A stretch of 64,000 nt of DNA, taken from Ceratodon purpureus (Eukaryota; Streptophyta; Bryopsida; Pseudoditrichales; Ditrichaceae). Shown in pieces: positions 1-13,500 of the stretch. The stretch is from contig CM026431.1 in the NCBI GenBank assembly GCA_014871385.1, positions 1,114,137-1,178,136 on the forward strand, read 5' to 3'. Numbering within the stretch: the first letter of the stretch is position 1; every line of letters begins with the position of its first letter. The position numbers and the translations under genes are program-made. Below the pieces are notes generated by a model that was given only the letters and a program-made list of their open reading frames with translations, made no database searches and was not told the DNA's origin.

Positions 1-72
1 AGAAGAGATGAGAGAGAGAGAGAGATTTGAGAAGCGGTGAGAGAGAGCGATGAGAGACAGAGAGAGAGAGAT

Positions 73-117
<45 letters not shown>

Positions 118-120
118 ACT
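1..120. repeat. GA-rich microsatellite
   Basis: Nearly pure AG/GA dinucleotide tract with occasional interruptions. Such purine-rich tracts are common just upstream of plant genes. Open frames through it are low-complexity artefacts. Confidence 0.9.
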
Positions 121-2019
121 GAAGGCCATTCTGTGAAGCTGAAGCTGGGAAGGCATTCATTCGACCGCACTGACATCATCTGCGTCTGCATCTTGCAACT
201 GCATCTGGGGTGGAGCCTCCCGGCACTGGGCACTGGGATCATCGTCGCATGTGCCTCCTCCTCCTACTATTAAGTAGTATTACTGCCCAGTTGGGTGATT
301 TTGATGCCCACGGCAGCACGCCTCCCTTAGGTTTCTCCTTTTTTTTTTGTTTTCTGCTGGAATCACGACTCCATATGGACATGGACATGGACATGGACCC
401 AATCATGGGCGTCACTGCGGAGGCTTCCTCACCACACTTCTGAGCAGAGCAGAGCAGAGCAGAGCAGGTTCTATTTTCAGTGCCCGTCCGTTGCTGGATT
501 CTGTCTTCTGTCGCACACACTTCCATTTCCTCACATGTGCACTCCACCACTTTCTGCTTTTGTTTGCTCCTTTCTGTGCAATTCTTTCTGTGTGTATCTT
601 ATTCATTTTGTGCCACTGTGTTTTGAGAGCATGGTCGGTGGGAGTGGGAGTTGAGTGTGCTTGGCCCTAGGATTTGGCACACGCTTTGCGTTTGAGTTTG
701 AGTGTGGAGCGCGGCTGTTGTGTTGAGTGGAGTGGAGTGGAGTGGAGTTGAATTCTCGTGTCTGAGCTTCCGTTTGGGGCGTTTTGTCGTGTGGGAGTGA
801 GTTGGATGGGAATTGTTGTCCCGAGTTTGAGGTTCGGAAAGGAATTGTTGCTGTTCCGGAGACTTGGTGTTCAAGGGTAGTGGCTGTGGCGAGGGTTAGT
901 TGATTGGATGGTCTTTCATACCATTTTAGGGATGTCAAGAGTGCTGGATTCGTCTCTGATTCTTTGGAAACTTGAGATTATTTTGTTGAGATGCGAGATG
1001 TTTTTTCTTTGCATGGGGCTTTCGGTTCGCAAGCGACAAACCCTGATTCGGATGAAGTCGCTGTTTTCCTTTGAATTAGATTTATTTGTTTTTAAAATAT
1101 TTTTTCCAATTGCATTTCATAGTTGTCAAGCTTCAAAAATCGAAGTAGCAACGGAATGATCTGAGAAACTAGTTCCAGTTTAGTTGTGATCGTTCTATTG
1201 ATTTGGGCCTTCGATCGGTGTATACAATCTTATTATGCTAATGAAATCTTTGATGGGATTTTCAGGCGAGTTCATTAGAGGTCGAACCATTTAAGCTGAA
1301 GTGCTGACCTTTTCTGCCTTGAAGGTATATTTTTCATTTGATGAGCCTACCTTTTTCTATCTTAATCGAGGGTCTTGTCCACCAGGGTTTAGGAAAAGTT
1401 GGGTCACGCAGAAGAAAAGTAGTTACTTACTCTTGTTCTTATTATGTTGATGGAGCAGTTTCAATGGTTTGTCTATCCTAGTCTAAATCCCACAGTAGTT
1501 GCAAACTGAAGAGAATAGCAAATGCTCACGAAGTTATGCTGAAGTGTACTTTCTATTGCGTGGAACTTAGTGTACATAAAATTCACTTGTCAGAAAGGCA
1601 GCTAGTGACCCATTTTCTTCATAAGGTAATACGAGACGCTTTTACTAATCCTCGTCAAATTCTTCATCCAGTGTACTACATGGTCTGCACTAGATGGTTT
1701 ACAAGGAATCTTTGCTTCCTTGATTATTTATTGTGCAACGCTTTGGCATTTCTGACGTCCCTCTGGATGCTGTTCTGTGTTTACAGGCATTGAGCTGAGC
1801 TCATGCTGGTGTACCCGTGCAACCACTACCTGTCATGGCCATGTATCCAGTAGTAACCGGATCTTTTCTTTACGACTGGATTTTCCAATAGCTGAAGCTC
1901 TTGGATTCTTTCATTAGTTACACCTGATCAAAACTTGGTCAAACTACGTACTTCATAATATAGCCAGGCTTGGGCATAATCTCCCAACAGCCTGTAGGTG
2001 AACCAGAGGCCTGGTAATC
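121..2019 (+). promoter_or_regulatory. upstream region and probable 5' leader of the membrane-protein gene
   Basis: No convincing coding frame. It contains a short CATGGA tandem repeat near 372-398, GAGCA repeats near 444-466 and GAGTG repeats near 725-747. The part before 900 is more GC-rich than what follows. An in-frame TGA at 1999-2001 closes the frame ahead of the ATG at 2020, so this stretch is best read as promoter plus 5' untranslated leader. I cannot place the transcription start or possible leader introns. Confidence 0.4.
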
Positions 2020-3459
2020 ATGGCACAGTGTGTCGGTGCTATCTGGTGCCAAGGCAGCTTACAAGGCCAATTATCTTGTGGACTTCCTATTTCCAAAAGC
2101 AATGCCCTATCTTGTGTTACTCTCTCGCCTCTTTTGCCACGAACAGCTTGGGAAGATATGATGGTGCCTCGTTTCTATGTTGAAGGATCAACCGACGCTT
2201 TCAAAATGTCTACAACTTATCCGGCAGTTGTTTGCTTTAGAGATGACGATGCCCCTTTACCGGAGTACTTGGTGGAGCGGAACTGGAGTGACATGAGTGG
2301 GCGCGCTAATTTAGAGATACGGTACAGTCCGTGGGCCGCGGAGATGATGAATGGAATTGGAAAAGGGAAAGACACTGAAATAAAAGAGAGCACAGGTAAA
2401 CATCCTTTCGGTACTTTACAATCACACTTATTGATTTAGGTGGCATTAGCAAATAAAATGCTCTACTTACCGCGCACCGAGGTCCTAAATATTTTAAATG
2501 GTAGACAATATATACACTTAGCTTACATGTCATTGACCGGTTTATAAAGCGAGTTTTCTAGCTGCAAATCTTTACAATTAACCAGTATTGCTGCAATAAA
2601 TTTCTCTAATTGACATCCATATGATTCATTTCTGCAGGTGGTCCTCCTGGGAATGGGAAGGGAGGTGATGGTGGAGATGGTAATGACGGTGATGGAGGAG
2701 GAGATGATGAAAGCGAAGATCATATATTTTTGTTGCCAATACTTACGCTAGCATTCGCAGCATTTCATTTAGGGTACTGTATTGCTGTCTGGGTGAAGGA
2801 CGATAGTCTAGACTTTCAGTTCTTTCGAACCGGCCTTGCTCTTTTCGCCCTACTAATGATCTCAGCATTACGTCTCAATGCGTACGTTTCTTCTCTTTTT
2901 GATGCTTTGGCTGCTGGCATAGTGACTCTGGGTAGTTGTTTGCACTTTTTCCCTTCATCGAAATTCGCCACTGCAAAAAACCATAGAGATACACCTGGAT
3001 TTTCCCCAGTTGCTCAACCAATCTTTATCTGATTATGGTGTTTAGCGCTTGCAGACGAACAGGCATAGATGCCTATATTCTTGGGCTTGGAGCATCTGTG
3101 GGCGTTATGGTCTGGACAGGTACAAAATGATTAAAAGCTGGTCTGCTCTCTAGTCATTGATTAATATTTAGAGCTTGTTATTTGCTATGGGATGGTACGA
3201 GGAAACTCCGAATGCTTTGCATGACTTGGTCGTTCTTTAATGGAATGAACGTATGGAATCGTATTGTTGCGTTCCACATCTGCTTTTTGTGTAGCTTTTA
3301 ATCTGCCTCCGCCGAACCAATTACAATTGTCTCACATGCTCTTTGTGACCAGGTGAACGCTCTCTTGTAAAACGAGAGGGGAGTCCGGCCGGTGTTGTGG
3401 CTCTTTTTGCAGCATCTATGGCTGTAATGTTCACTGCAGCTATCTATCACACATTTTGA
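2020..3459 (+). CDS. Unrecognised four-exon membrane protein (263 aa)
   Basis: Exons by GT-AG rules: 2020-2395, 2638-2881, 3055-3119 and 3353-3459. All phases agree (1, 2, 1) and the sum is exactly 264 codons including TGA, which strongly supports the model. The ATG at 2020 is the first in frame after an upstream TGA. The first ~50 residues are rich in Ser, Leu and Gln and low in acidic residues, so an organelle transit peptide is possible. A Gly/Asp-rich hydrophilic linker covers residues 126-153. Four hydrophobic segments follow, at about 155-178, 187-207, 212-227 and 241-263, the last ending at the C-terminus. The shape is an extramembrane domain plus a four-helix bundle. I do not recognise the family; a plastid membrane protein is a guess. 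Codon use is ordinary and there are no breaks. Confidence 0.8.
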
Positions 3460-5820
3460 ACTTGGACCAGCAAAGCTGTTCTGAAGGTAACATCTTGGGA
3501 GATAATATTTATTTGTAGACTAGGAAGTTAGTAAATTCTGGAGTATGGAGCTCAATTTAGGTCTGAAGGCTGCTGCATAGCTGTCAGCGATCATTTTGAG
3601 AGTTACAACCTTGGGATGAACCTGGGGTGCAAAACCTAGAAGAAGGTTTCTTGTAGTCCCGCTACCTGTCTGGCTCTAATGATGTAAATACACCTGAATA
3701 TGTGGCTTACTGTGCTCCAATGGAGAGAAAACTCGATCAGGATTATGATATTTGTACATACTATAATTCCCTTTACCAAGATCAGAGATAATACAATCTG
3801 AAATGAGCAGTGTTTTTTGAGATGAAGTTTCAGTTCAAAAGTTTATTTAAAATATCCTAGGAAGTGTACTGTTATGTGTAATGGGATGATGTGCTCTAAC
3901 TTCTGCGTTACATTTGCAGAAAAAAATAGTACAAACCTGTGGTGCTGTGTATGCAACTTGGTGTTATGCAAACTTTTTTAGTCATGTATATCATTCATCT
4001 GGTTGAATTGATAACAGTTACAAGGATCTGATGATCAAAGTCGCTTTACTAGCCTGATTGGACTTGAGATACACAATTTTTGGTATATCACACCCCACAG
4101 AAGTGATCAGTACCCTCCAGTATTCTTATAAATTTCACAGGAGAGGAGCTTTCTCAAAAAAATATTCAGAACGTATAAACTGCTCTTCCATGCTCCAAAA
4201 CAACTGGATTTTGAAATGGTAAGTTGCATTGCAGTCTCTAGCTTGTATATTTCAATATCGGAACAACTTTATGAGATCAACTACTACAAACATTGCATCA
4301 AGGTCACAATAACTGAGTTGTAAATTCAGGCAGCGCTAGCTGTGCGACCATGTATGGAAATTGTATCACCTTGCCAAATGGAACTCCCAAAACCTTCTAG
4401 AATTGGGTATCACTGCCACTTAAACATCAAAATCTTTGACAAATGGAAGATGACTAAACATGGTCTCCGGAAATATTGGGCTGGGATTTTAGTTCGCTGG
4501 AGTTGATGGTTGCAAGGCTAATCCCTCCTTCCAGGACAGATGTTTTTGGTGACTAGAGCTTGGGTTTTTGGTGTGGCCCATGTATCAAAGTCTTGATAAC
4601 TGCAACTAAATTGAACTCCAAGTTGCACTCCAAATCAGAGTTGATTTACAACTCTAATTGGAACATTACACTCAATGTGGTTGCAGTCATGGTGGTGATA
4701 GGGTCTCTTACCACATGCTTGCAAATGAAATGTTAAATAACTACATGAAATTTAGCAACAACGTAATTTAAAGTTGAAAAACAATTAGAATTATGTAAGT
4801 TAATTAATGGGTCTTTTTTTATTTAAACGATGTGCTTAATGCATCTTGATTATGTACATCAATATTAATTACGTGCTTAGTTATGTACTCAAATTTGTAA
4901 AATGTGTTATTAAGAAATGGTTTTTGTAGAATTCCACTTTTTGAACATGTTAATTGTGTTATTTTAAAAATACCACCAAATTTTGTCTAATTTGTTCATT
5001 TTTATCAAGTAAAAAGACCCCGGGATGGGAAAAAAGGAACCATGCGCCTCAATGGATTCAAAATATATATGTTTAAAGGTTTTTAATCTAAAATAAATAA
5101 AAAATGAATCCACTCACATATGTGAAAAAATGGTAAATTTTGGAATTTTTAGGCATCATACTGCACAACTTATTAAAGTTTTATTGATGAATGAAATTAT
5201 TTTTTACTCTATACAATGAAATGTAAGTCATATTCAAAAACGATGTCAAAATGAAATTGTTCCATATTCCAAATATCTCATTTTAGAGGTTTCTATGTAA
5301 ATGGAACATAACTTACTTCTTTAACCACAAATCATATAAAATTACTTAAAATCCTATGATTGTAATCAAAAAAGTAAATTAATGCATTATAAGTGTAAAA
5401 AGCTAAAACCACATTTCTCAAATGTGCATAATTTCATAGGATTTGACAAAAGTCCATTAGTCATTATTCTTCCAACTAAATAATCAACAATTGATTTTGT
5501 GGAACTAGTCAACGAGAGTCCATTGAAGGAGTTTTATTTTATGCATGATAAACCTCAGCAACTCATATTGATGGAAGATTGTGCTCCAATATACTATAGT
5601 AGGCAAAGTAGTGATTGAAGGGAAGCCCCCGAAATAAAAAGATAAATTGGCCTTCAAACTTTTCAAAGGATCTTAATTCTATAACAAGCCTCTAGAAGAG
5701 GTGAAAGACTTGTTAAACAACCAACAAGACTAAGAGAAAATTATACAAATCATTCAAGAAGTAGGGGCTCAAATTCTCTCAATAATAGAGTTATTTGAAA
5801 GGCATCCGGTATTTGACTTA
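3460..5820. other. AT-rich spacer, no gene seen
   Basis: The first few hundred bases are presumably the 3' UTR of the preceding gene. After that I see only AT-rich DNA with frequent stops in all frames and no diagnostic protein motif. Confidence 0.5.
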
Positions 5821-6118
5821 GATACCATGAGTTTTGCGTTATTGTATATTTTTTTTTTACTTCAAATAGTTGGGAGGTATGGAAGAACTTGGTGGTCTCA
5901 CTAAATTCGGTGTGTAAGAGCTTGGTGGTCTCTAAATTCAAGGGAAACTAGTTTTGAAGGATGGAATGACGGCAAAACTAGTTTTCTTTGAATTTAGAGA
6001 CCACCAAGCTCTTACTCACCGAATTTAGTGAGACCACCAAGTTCTTCCATACCTCCCAACTATTTGAAGTAAAAAAATAAAAATAAAAATAATACAATAA
6101 TGCAAAACTCATGGTATC
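5821..6118. mobile_element. Hairpin (foldback) MITE
   Basis: Two arms, about 5821-5956 and 5973-6118, are near-perfect reverse complements with a loop of only about 16 nt. The outer end GATACCATGAG pairs with CTCATGGTATC, and the inner end closes on AAACTAGTTTTG. The RNA would form one long hairpin. No target duplication is clear at the edges. A relaxed relative lies near 15.5-16.4 kb. Confidence 0.85.
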
Positions 6119-8960
6119 TTTTTAAAACACAAGGTGACTTTAAGGATAACTCTAATTACTTGAAAGGTTTATTAAAATATACATGCTAGAATGAGAGCTC
6201 TTATTTATGCAAAGAATAGGAGATAATGCATATAATATTTATGACTTGTTGTAATATGTCTTTCACTAGTACATGTATAAAGTTGTCACAAGATTGAAAT
6301 ACACGTGTTAGAGACCACAATAAAACTTACGCTACTAAAATTCAATTGTTTTTTAGCATGCAAAAGCAATTTGAACATTCTATTTTTTTACAAAAAGTGT
6401 CTCTCTTGGAAAGTTTGTTGGAAAATTAGTAGGTTTTTTAATAATATCCCCTTCTACTTTTCAAGATACACTGAATAAGTTGTCATACTCAACAAAATTG
6501 TTTTGATAAACACAAATTTTTTCACATACTACCTCTTAGACATGGAGTTTTTTTGGACCAAATTGATTTTTTAAAATGCACAGTTTATAAAAGAATGTTA
6601 AATTATTGACAATCAAGCCTATTTTAAACCAAAATCATATCTTCTATACAAAAGCAAGTTTTTTTTCGTAGAAGGTAGAAGTTGCATGATGGATAATAAG
6701 GTGTTCCAAAAGAATAAGGTGTATTAAAGAATTTGAAAATGACCACAAGCAAACATTTTTAAACTTAAGGCTAAATATTGATTAAAGTATAAAATAAATT
6801 ATGTTGTTTTGATATCTTTCAAGTGCAAGTAGAATGAGTTGTATTAAAGTATGAACTATTTGGAAAATTCATTGACAAAAAAATCAATTAATCTGTTTAT
6901 AATTCCATGAATTTTTAGTATTAATTTTTAAAACAACCACTTGATGGCCATTTCCAAATTCTACCATACATCTTACTTGTGACACAATATTTTTTCTTAC
7001 TTTGACTTCTACCTTCCATTAAAAATCTTGATCCTTGGCAACTTTTATGTAGTGGATATGATTTTATTTTTAAAGTAAGTCTAATAACAAGTAAGTATGC
7101 ATTCTTTCATAAATTGTGCACTTTAAGTAATGTATTTAATCTGTAAAATTTCATGTCCAAGTATTGGTTTATGGAAAACTTTGTGGTCAACAAACATTGG
7201 TAGTGAGTAGGACAAGTGTTTTAGGAATTGAGTTTTGAAAAGTGGAGTTTCCTTAACTTAGTTATTGCTTGTTGAACTCTCCACTACACTGCTTCGTCAT
7301 CTCAATTCCAGTGACATGAACTCTATGAATTACCGTTCATCATCCAATTTTCTGAACTCAATAATATCAATACTTGGTGGCCTTTACCATTTGTTTTGGA
7401 TTGGTGCCAATTTTTTAACTTGCACAATTTCTATTTCCATAATTCACTAAAATTACAAACTTTGAATAACAATCCATAGTTTTTTGAATAACCACATTGA
7501 ATGTGTCTCATTTAAAATCAGTTTCAATTAATAAAAAAATTAAAATTAAAATTTTGAAAAGTTCTTGAGTTTGAAGTTTCAATTTTTTTGATGATTTATT
7601 TTTTTGTAGCATTTGTAAATCAAATCACATAGATAGAATCTACATTTCAAAATCTACAATTTTAAATTTTTTACAAATGATTTAAAAAAAATCAACAACT
7701 TAAAAGATTCTAATATTTCAATTTGAAAAATTTCCATATATTCATCTAAAATTGATTTTACAATGGTTTTCTTAAGATTAGTCTTTGCGTATTTATTATG
7801 AGCCTAAAAACATTACCATGTGTTGATTATTAGTTTATACACCTTCATCTTATTTTTCCGAAATTTATTTTTACTATTTTTACAAATTCACAAATATTCA
7901 CATCATGGATCTTGAGCTTGGGCATGCACTAAAAAGCTTCAAAAGGTTACCTGCCAAAGGCAACAATTAGTACAGTTTAATGTATTTCTATGACCAAAGA
8001 CTTTGGACTCCCCAAGAATTAGGCTAAAAATTTGATAATTGGAGTTTGTGCTTCAGCCCAATCAAAAGCAGCCCTAGGTTACTTATCTAGTTTTGCCAAA
8101 CATATCCAATCTTTTAGAAGTTAATATGCAACTTATAAATAAAAGACAATAAAATATGATATAATCATTTGACTACAAGAGAATTTTAAAATGTATGTGG
8201 AATACACCATGGATTTTGTGCTTTTATCTTTTGCAGCATTTTATGGATAGATTTATTCAAGGATGAAATCAAATTCTAAATCTAAATCAATGTAGGTGTG
8301 ACTACAAGCTCCATCCAATTTGGTACTATTCACCAACCTTCAAGGGTACCTTCTAGGGACATGCACCGGCAACATGGGAAGATCTTCAATTTATTGTGTC
8401 GGTCGAAGTTGACCAGTTACACAGAAAACATCCATCACGTATCACGTACATACAATTCAGATATTTCTGGCATGATGCCGCTGTGAGTTGCCTCGGACTG
8501 TGATAACTCAGTGGCAGTCTCCATCAATCGGGCAGGCAGCTGTGTAAAACTGCAAGAAGGATGGTTTAGTGTTGGGGATTGGGATGGTATCATTTCAATG
8601 CTAATCTAATCTAATCTACACGGTGAATGCAGAAAAACTACTATTCTACTGCTCTAAAGTTAATCCTGTGGTCATGTTGTATGTACTAGAGAGAGAGAGA
8701 GAGTGTCATGTTGATCATTGTCGCCCCACATTTGGTGGTTAGACTTGATCTGTACCTTCTGTTTGCTCATGCTGCCATTCATGATGGCCATTCTTTACTA
8801 TTACTCATCATTCAGTTGCACCTTTGGCAAGGCTACTCTGGGTGAAGTTGGTAATGAAAGAAATCTCAATATTGCTTCTTTGATAAATTTCCAACATGCT
8901 AATACATTATAAATTTATGGTCTAGCTAGCCTAGAATTTTGTATATGATCGATCTCCAGA
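6119..8960. other. AT-rich spacer, no gene seen
   Basis: Stops are dense in all six frames and no domain is recognisable. A short GA tract lies near 8690-8704. Confidence 0.5.
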
Positions 8961-9037
8961 CCAGAAACCACAGGATGTATCCCCTCCGCTCATATCAGGA
9001 ATGGAGTGTACCCAAGGGCAGATCCTGCGGTTTCTGG
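8961..9037. repeat. Short hairpin with 16-bp stem
   Basis: 8961-8976 (CCAGAAACCACAGGAT) pairs with 9022-9037 with one mismatch, enclosing about 45 nt. It may be a small MITE remnant or a structured RNA; nothing else supports a gene. Confidence 0.55.
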
Positions 9038-9085
9038 TTCTTAGTCTTACATCACTTTTCTGTACGACAAGTTCTTATCTAACAG

Positions 9086-9503
9086 TAAGGTAGAATGACC
9101 TTAAACCGTGTGAATAAGAGATTCAGCATGGTTGTGGACCTCGTGTGTACTGTTTGTAATTTTTCTTGGATGGGGAAACAGGAGGGAGAGTGAATGCAAA
9201 AATTTCCAGAATTAAATAGCGAAAACTGAATTTACTACAAATTTTTGAAGCGAAAAGTGTACATGACCTTAAAGTGATCAGTAGACTCTCCTTTTGTGGC
9301 GCTCACGCATGTAGCTAAAACCGTGCAAAATAGAGTTAATGAACCATGAATCTATGAACCAACCACCTCCCTACACATGTCCATATCGAGTCACTATTTA
9401 TGAAATTGATGTGCACGCAATAAGGTCCATGCCATGGGCGGCTACAGGGGCGGTCTACCCTGCGCTTCTGGGGGGCCGCACGGTTTAAGGTCATTCTACC
9501 TTA
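9086..9503. mobile_element. MITE-like element with 25-bp perfect inverted ends
   Basis: TAAGGTAGAATGACCTTAAA begins at 9086 and its reverse complement ends at 9503; the match runs through ACCGTG to about 25 bp. The enclosed 418 bp has no coding potential. The flanks do not show an obvious target duplication, so the superfamily is undetermined. Confidence 0.65.
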
Positions 9504-10039
9504 ACAACACTCAGCGCAGCAAAATACATGTGCTCCGCAGTAGAGTTTTTGAAACAAAACAAAATAAAATTGGACATTCCAAAAAATATGAAAAAGGTAA
9601 GTTAGACATGCATCCAAAATAGTTATCCTAACTTCAAAGATGCTTGATGTTAATTTTATGTAAAGTACTCGGTGAGTCTGTATATGTTTATTTTCTGATA
9701 CTTTCAACCTTTGTAAACCCCTAAAGCATCAATTTAACAAAAATGGGTTGATTTAGGGTCTAGTCAGGCCCCCGGTAAACTAGTTTTTACACAATGAAGC
9801 TATAATTTTGGCATAGTATAGATAATTATCATATTTTTCTAACAAGATCATTCACGCTTCAAAATTCCTCAGAGTTAAGGAGATATTCACTCTCAAAGTT
9901 TGAAAATACTACAAAGGCATGCTGAAATCTGCCCAAAATTGTGGTATATGCTCAATTATCCTCAAAATTTGCCCAAAATTAATTAGATCACAAAAACTAT
10001 CAAAATTTCAAAATTTGAAATTTTCCTTTTTACAATTTT
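9504..10039. other. AT-rich spacer, no gene seen
   Basis: No open frame of note and no repeat structure recognised beyond low complexity. Confidence 0.4.
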
Positions 10040-10560
10040 GTTTTCTCCTATGTGTAAAATAGGTAATAAGGCATGATCTCATCGCTCAAATTTTGAATCC
10101 AATATTTCTCCATATGCCTTTTTTACTATCAAAGACCGGCCTTTGTAATTGAATTTCAGCATACCCTCATGTGAAAAATAATGTTTTCCTCAAGGTTCTA
10201 TATGTTCAATGAAGATGAATTTTTGAATGCATACACCTAATTCACCCAAAAACAAGAATTTGAAGAGCCTATGTTCATATCTATTTGAAAAAATGATTTT
10301 TTGTCCCCCAAAACACTGATGTCCCCTTCTACTACAAAGAAAAAAAACTCTTGTTCCAACTCCAAACATGATGATCTAATAGACGGTGTAGATATCGTAC
10401 CTAAGATTTGGTGTATATGTACATGTACAAGTTAAGTACTAAATCCAATGGGTAGGCTTTTCAAAATACGTCACGAATTGAATTTGTTTACCTTGCAATA
10501 AAATAAGGCATTTTTTAGGGGAAATTGCAGAATTTGATGCCAAAAAACTCTAGGCGTTAA
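10040..10560 (+). repeat. Dispersed repeat, copy 1 (inverted relative to 27.4-27.9 kb)
   Basis: Several blocks match the reverse complement of 27420-27920 in collinear order. Examples are the AAAGACCGGCCTTTGTAATTG block, the CATATGCC block and the block ending GTATATGTACATGTACAAG. The two copies are diverged by substitutions and small indels. The element is AT-rich and encodes no evident protein. Confidence 0.6.
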
Positions 10561-13500
10561 TTACCTTAAATGTTGTTTTGTTGTTTGATAGAATTTTTTG
10601 TATCTATCAATTTTTTTTCCTTCTCTTCAGAAATCAATGTGATTTGGTAAAATGGTCAAGAACAAATTGATTTAGGTAGGGTTTTATAGTAGAGACTGTT
10701 AGCCACCACAAAGGGTGGACTTAAAGGAGAGAATTAGTGCTACACTTAAGAGGCTCTTAGAAGGAAACTTGACTTCATTGCTTAAGACTTTTATGCTTGG
10801 ATAAGTTAAGGCACATCAAATTTTGATGATGGCATGTAAAATACAAGTGGACAACTAAGGTCAATCTGCCTATTCTCAAGCACCCACCTTAGCGTTAAAT
10901 TTGGAGGAAAACATTTGTAAGAATCTTACCCCAATTTGCATGTGGCTACTCCAACATTGGAAAAATAAGTAAAATATTGAATGAAATCGCCAAAATCTTT
11001 CACAAATTAACCCAAATTCCTAGTGTTTGGATGGAAGTGTTTTATAATAGAAAATTTTGTGGATGAGCTTGTTCAAATGGATGAATCTACACATACTTGT
11101 CATACCTGACTTTATTATGAGGTGCCTGTCGCGTTACTTGCGAAAAAACAAAAAATAAATGTTGACCCATCTATTTTCGAGCCTTGTTAACCCATATTAA
11201 ACCGAGCATAATTCCACCTATAGTGAAGCTCATGATTACTTGCCTCTTACATACTTGCTAAGTGCGTTTATCTTATTGGGTGATTCTTGTTCACAAATTG
11301 TTGGGCATGTGGTGAAAAATAAGAAGGAAAGTGTATAGTTTCATGCCCCACCTATGTCCGAAAATAGGCATCTACTTGTCCTCTACTTTGAAAATTCATA
11401 ATAAATGCAGGAATACTTAGAAAATTATGATTCAACTTGGAATAATTTCATATTGCATTTGCTATTGTAAGGAAAAAATTTCATGTTGCCTATTTGTAAA
11501 GAACTATAAGAATTCTTTAAATGCTCGAGAATAAGTAGATTGACTTTAGATGAGAATTGTAAAGGCTAGAGTGACGTTGGAAAATTGTATGGTCATAACA
11601 TTATTTTCAAATTGAAATGATACAAGGATTGGAAGGAAGTCAAGAAAAGGTTGGTGAACATGAAGAGTATAGAGGGTCACAAGGATTCCAAGTCTACTAC
11701 CGTGAAGGGGGCATGAAGGCAAAGGTAGACGATGTCGTGTTGTAAATACATATACCATGTAAAAACATCAAGAGATCAACTTTGAAGTTTTAATTCAAGA
11801 ATTGGATGGATGTAGAAAATGGTGGGGGTCGTAAAGAGATCTACGATCTTGTTTTGTACTGCATCATGTTACTTAGCTCAGGGGAATAGGGTGGCTGGTT
11901 GGCTGCTTATTTCCTGATTTCACTAGCGGTGCCAAGTTGCAGCTGCTCCAACCGAATCAACGGATCCAACGGGATTCAAATCCGGAACCCGCTGGCAGCT
12001 ATCCATGGACTCTAACAATCAACCAAGTCTACAACTTGGCGACAATTGTTAGTCCCGCAGTGGTTTTATACCACTGTTGATTAACCGCTTAGCTTTCGAC
12101 TGACGGAACACTACTTCTAGGTCTATTCTTTCTCACTTGGATTATCTTTTAAAAAATAAAAAGATGCTTTTGGCTGTTAGTGTCTGTTTTACTATAAAGA
12201 TAGCAATTATGATTTTATTGGAGTGTTAAAAGTGGAAGCAAGTTTCTCAAAATAGTTACTAAGTTTAGAATAAAGATAACCATGTAGCTTTGCTTCTCTT
12301 AGTTCACTCTGAGTAGTTTGAATTTGGATTTAGTGTTTGTAGTGATGCATTCACAAAATCTTGACGATTGGCAATTTCCATTATCTCAATTACCGATTGA
12401 TTCAAGTCAACCATCTTCTTCAAGACGGCATTTGCGAGATGAGGCGGGGCCTTTTGAGCGTTGTGTGCAACCACGAACAGAGCCAGGTATCTCGCAATTT
12501 ATACTTCCAATTTTGCAATTGGTCAACATGGCTTTGGTTATCGTTTAGGAATCTGAGCGTACGTTTTCCGGAGAGCGGTTATTCTTCGTATTTTGGAGTT
12601 TCTGAGTCACAGTTTAAAGTAGATTCTTCCTTTTATTGAAATTTTAATGCTGGTTTGGCTTGTTTTTAGCCTTAGTATTCAGTTTTATTTCCACCAATTG
12701 CTTTTATTTAGAGTTGGATGAAAGCTAGTTACTTGCTTTACTTCTATCTATTTGGCTTTGATGTTTGTGAATCTAAAGATGACTTAAATGAATGATAAAA
12801 TAGAATTTAGAGGAGCCTATGGCTTGAAAAATGCCCTCACGAGTGAAACATAGGTTGGGGTGGCTGAGTTTGAAAGGATATGAGGAGAGAATCCTCCTCT
12901 CTCCTTGTCGTTTTTTTAGTTTTATGAGGTGTGCTAGAGTGAAGGGAGCCGAGGCTTGAATCAGACTCTGTGTATTGTGTGAGGAGATTTTGAATACAAA
13001 AATTAGTGGAGTTAAATATGATGAGAATATGCTTCTTTTGGTGTTAACTTCACTTGATCCGAAGCTTTTATGAATGTTTTGTGAGCATTTGAGTGAGGAA
13101 TGGTCTGCTGTTATCCAAAGTGAAGAACATAGATTACATACCTTTCCTATAGTCGCAATTCTTATTGAAGCAAAGTGAAATTGAGAGGGAGTGTAGAACT
13201 TGTTGTTAATTTTCCATAGAGTTATCAAACTTATATATAACATTCGTAAATCTTGAGTTATAAGGAAATATGTGGAGTAATACATATTGCCGCTTAAAAT
13301 TTTGATAAGAAAGTTTCAAACATAAGATATCTTATGGACAGTAACTTTGTTTCAAATGAAAATTTGACGCATCGTAGCAAATTGTCTTAGCTTTCAAAAG
13401 CGCTATTACTTATCTTAAGTGTAGCTTTAGAAGGTTTTTGGTGATTGTTTTAGTACTGCTGATTCAGAGGAGGTCGGAATTGAAGAATTGAAGATTTGAA

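Noticed and set aside
239..938. Overlapping short frames near the window start
   Set aside because: Low-complexity leader-like DNA with no recognisable domain, and all such frames end before the real start at 2020.
11900..12120. Possible tRNA or plastid-derived insert
   Set aside because: GGGATTCAAATCC looks B-box-like, but no cloverleaf or A box at the right spacing could be formed by eye.
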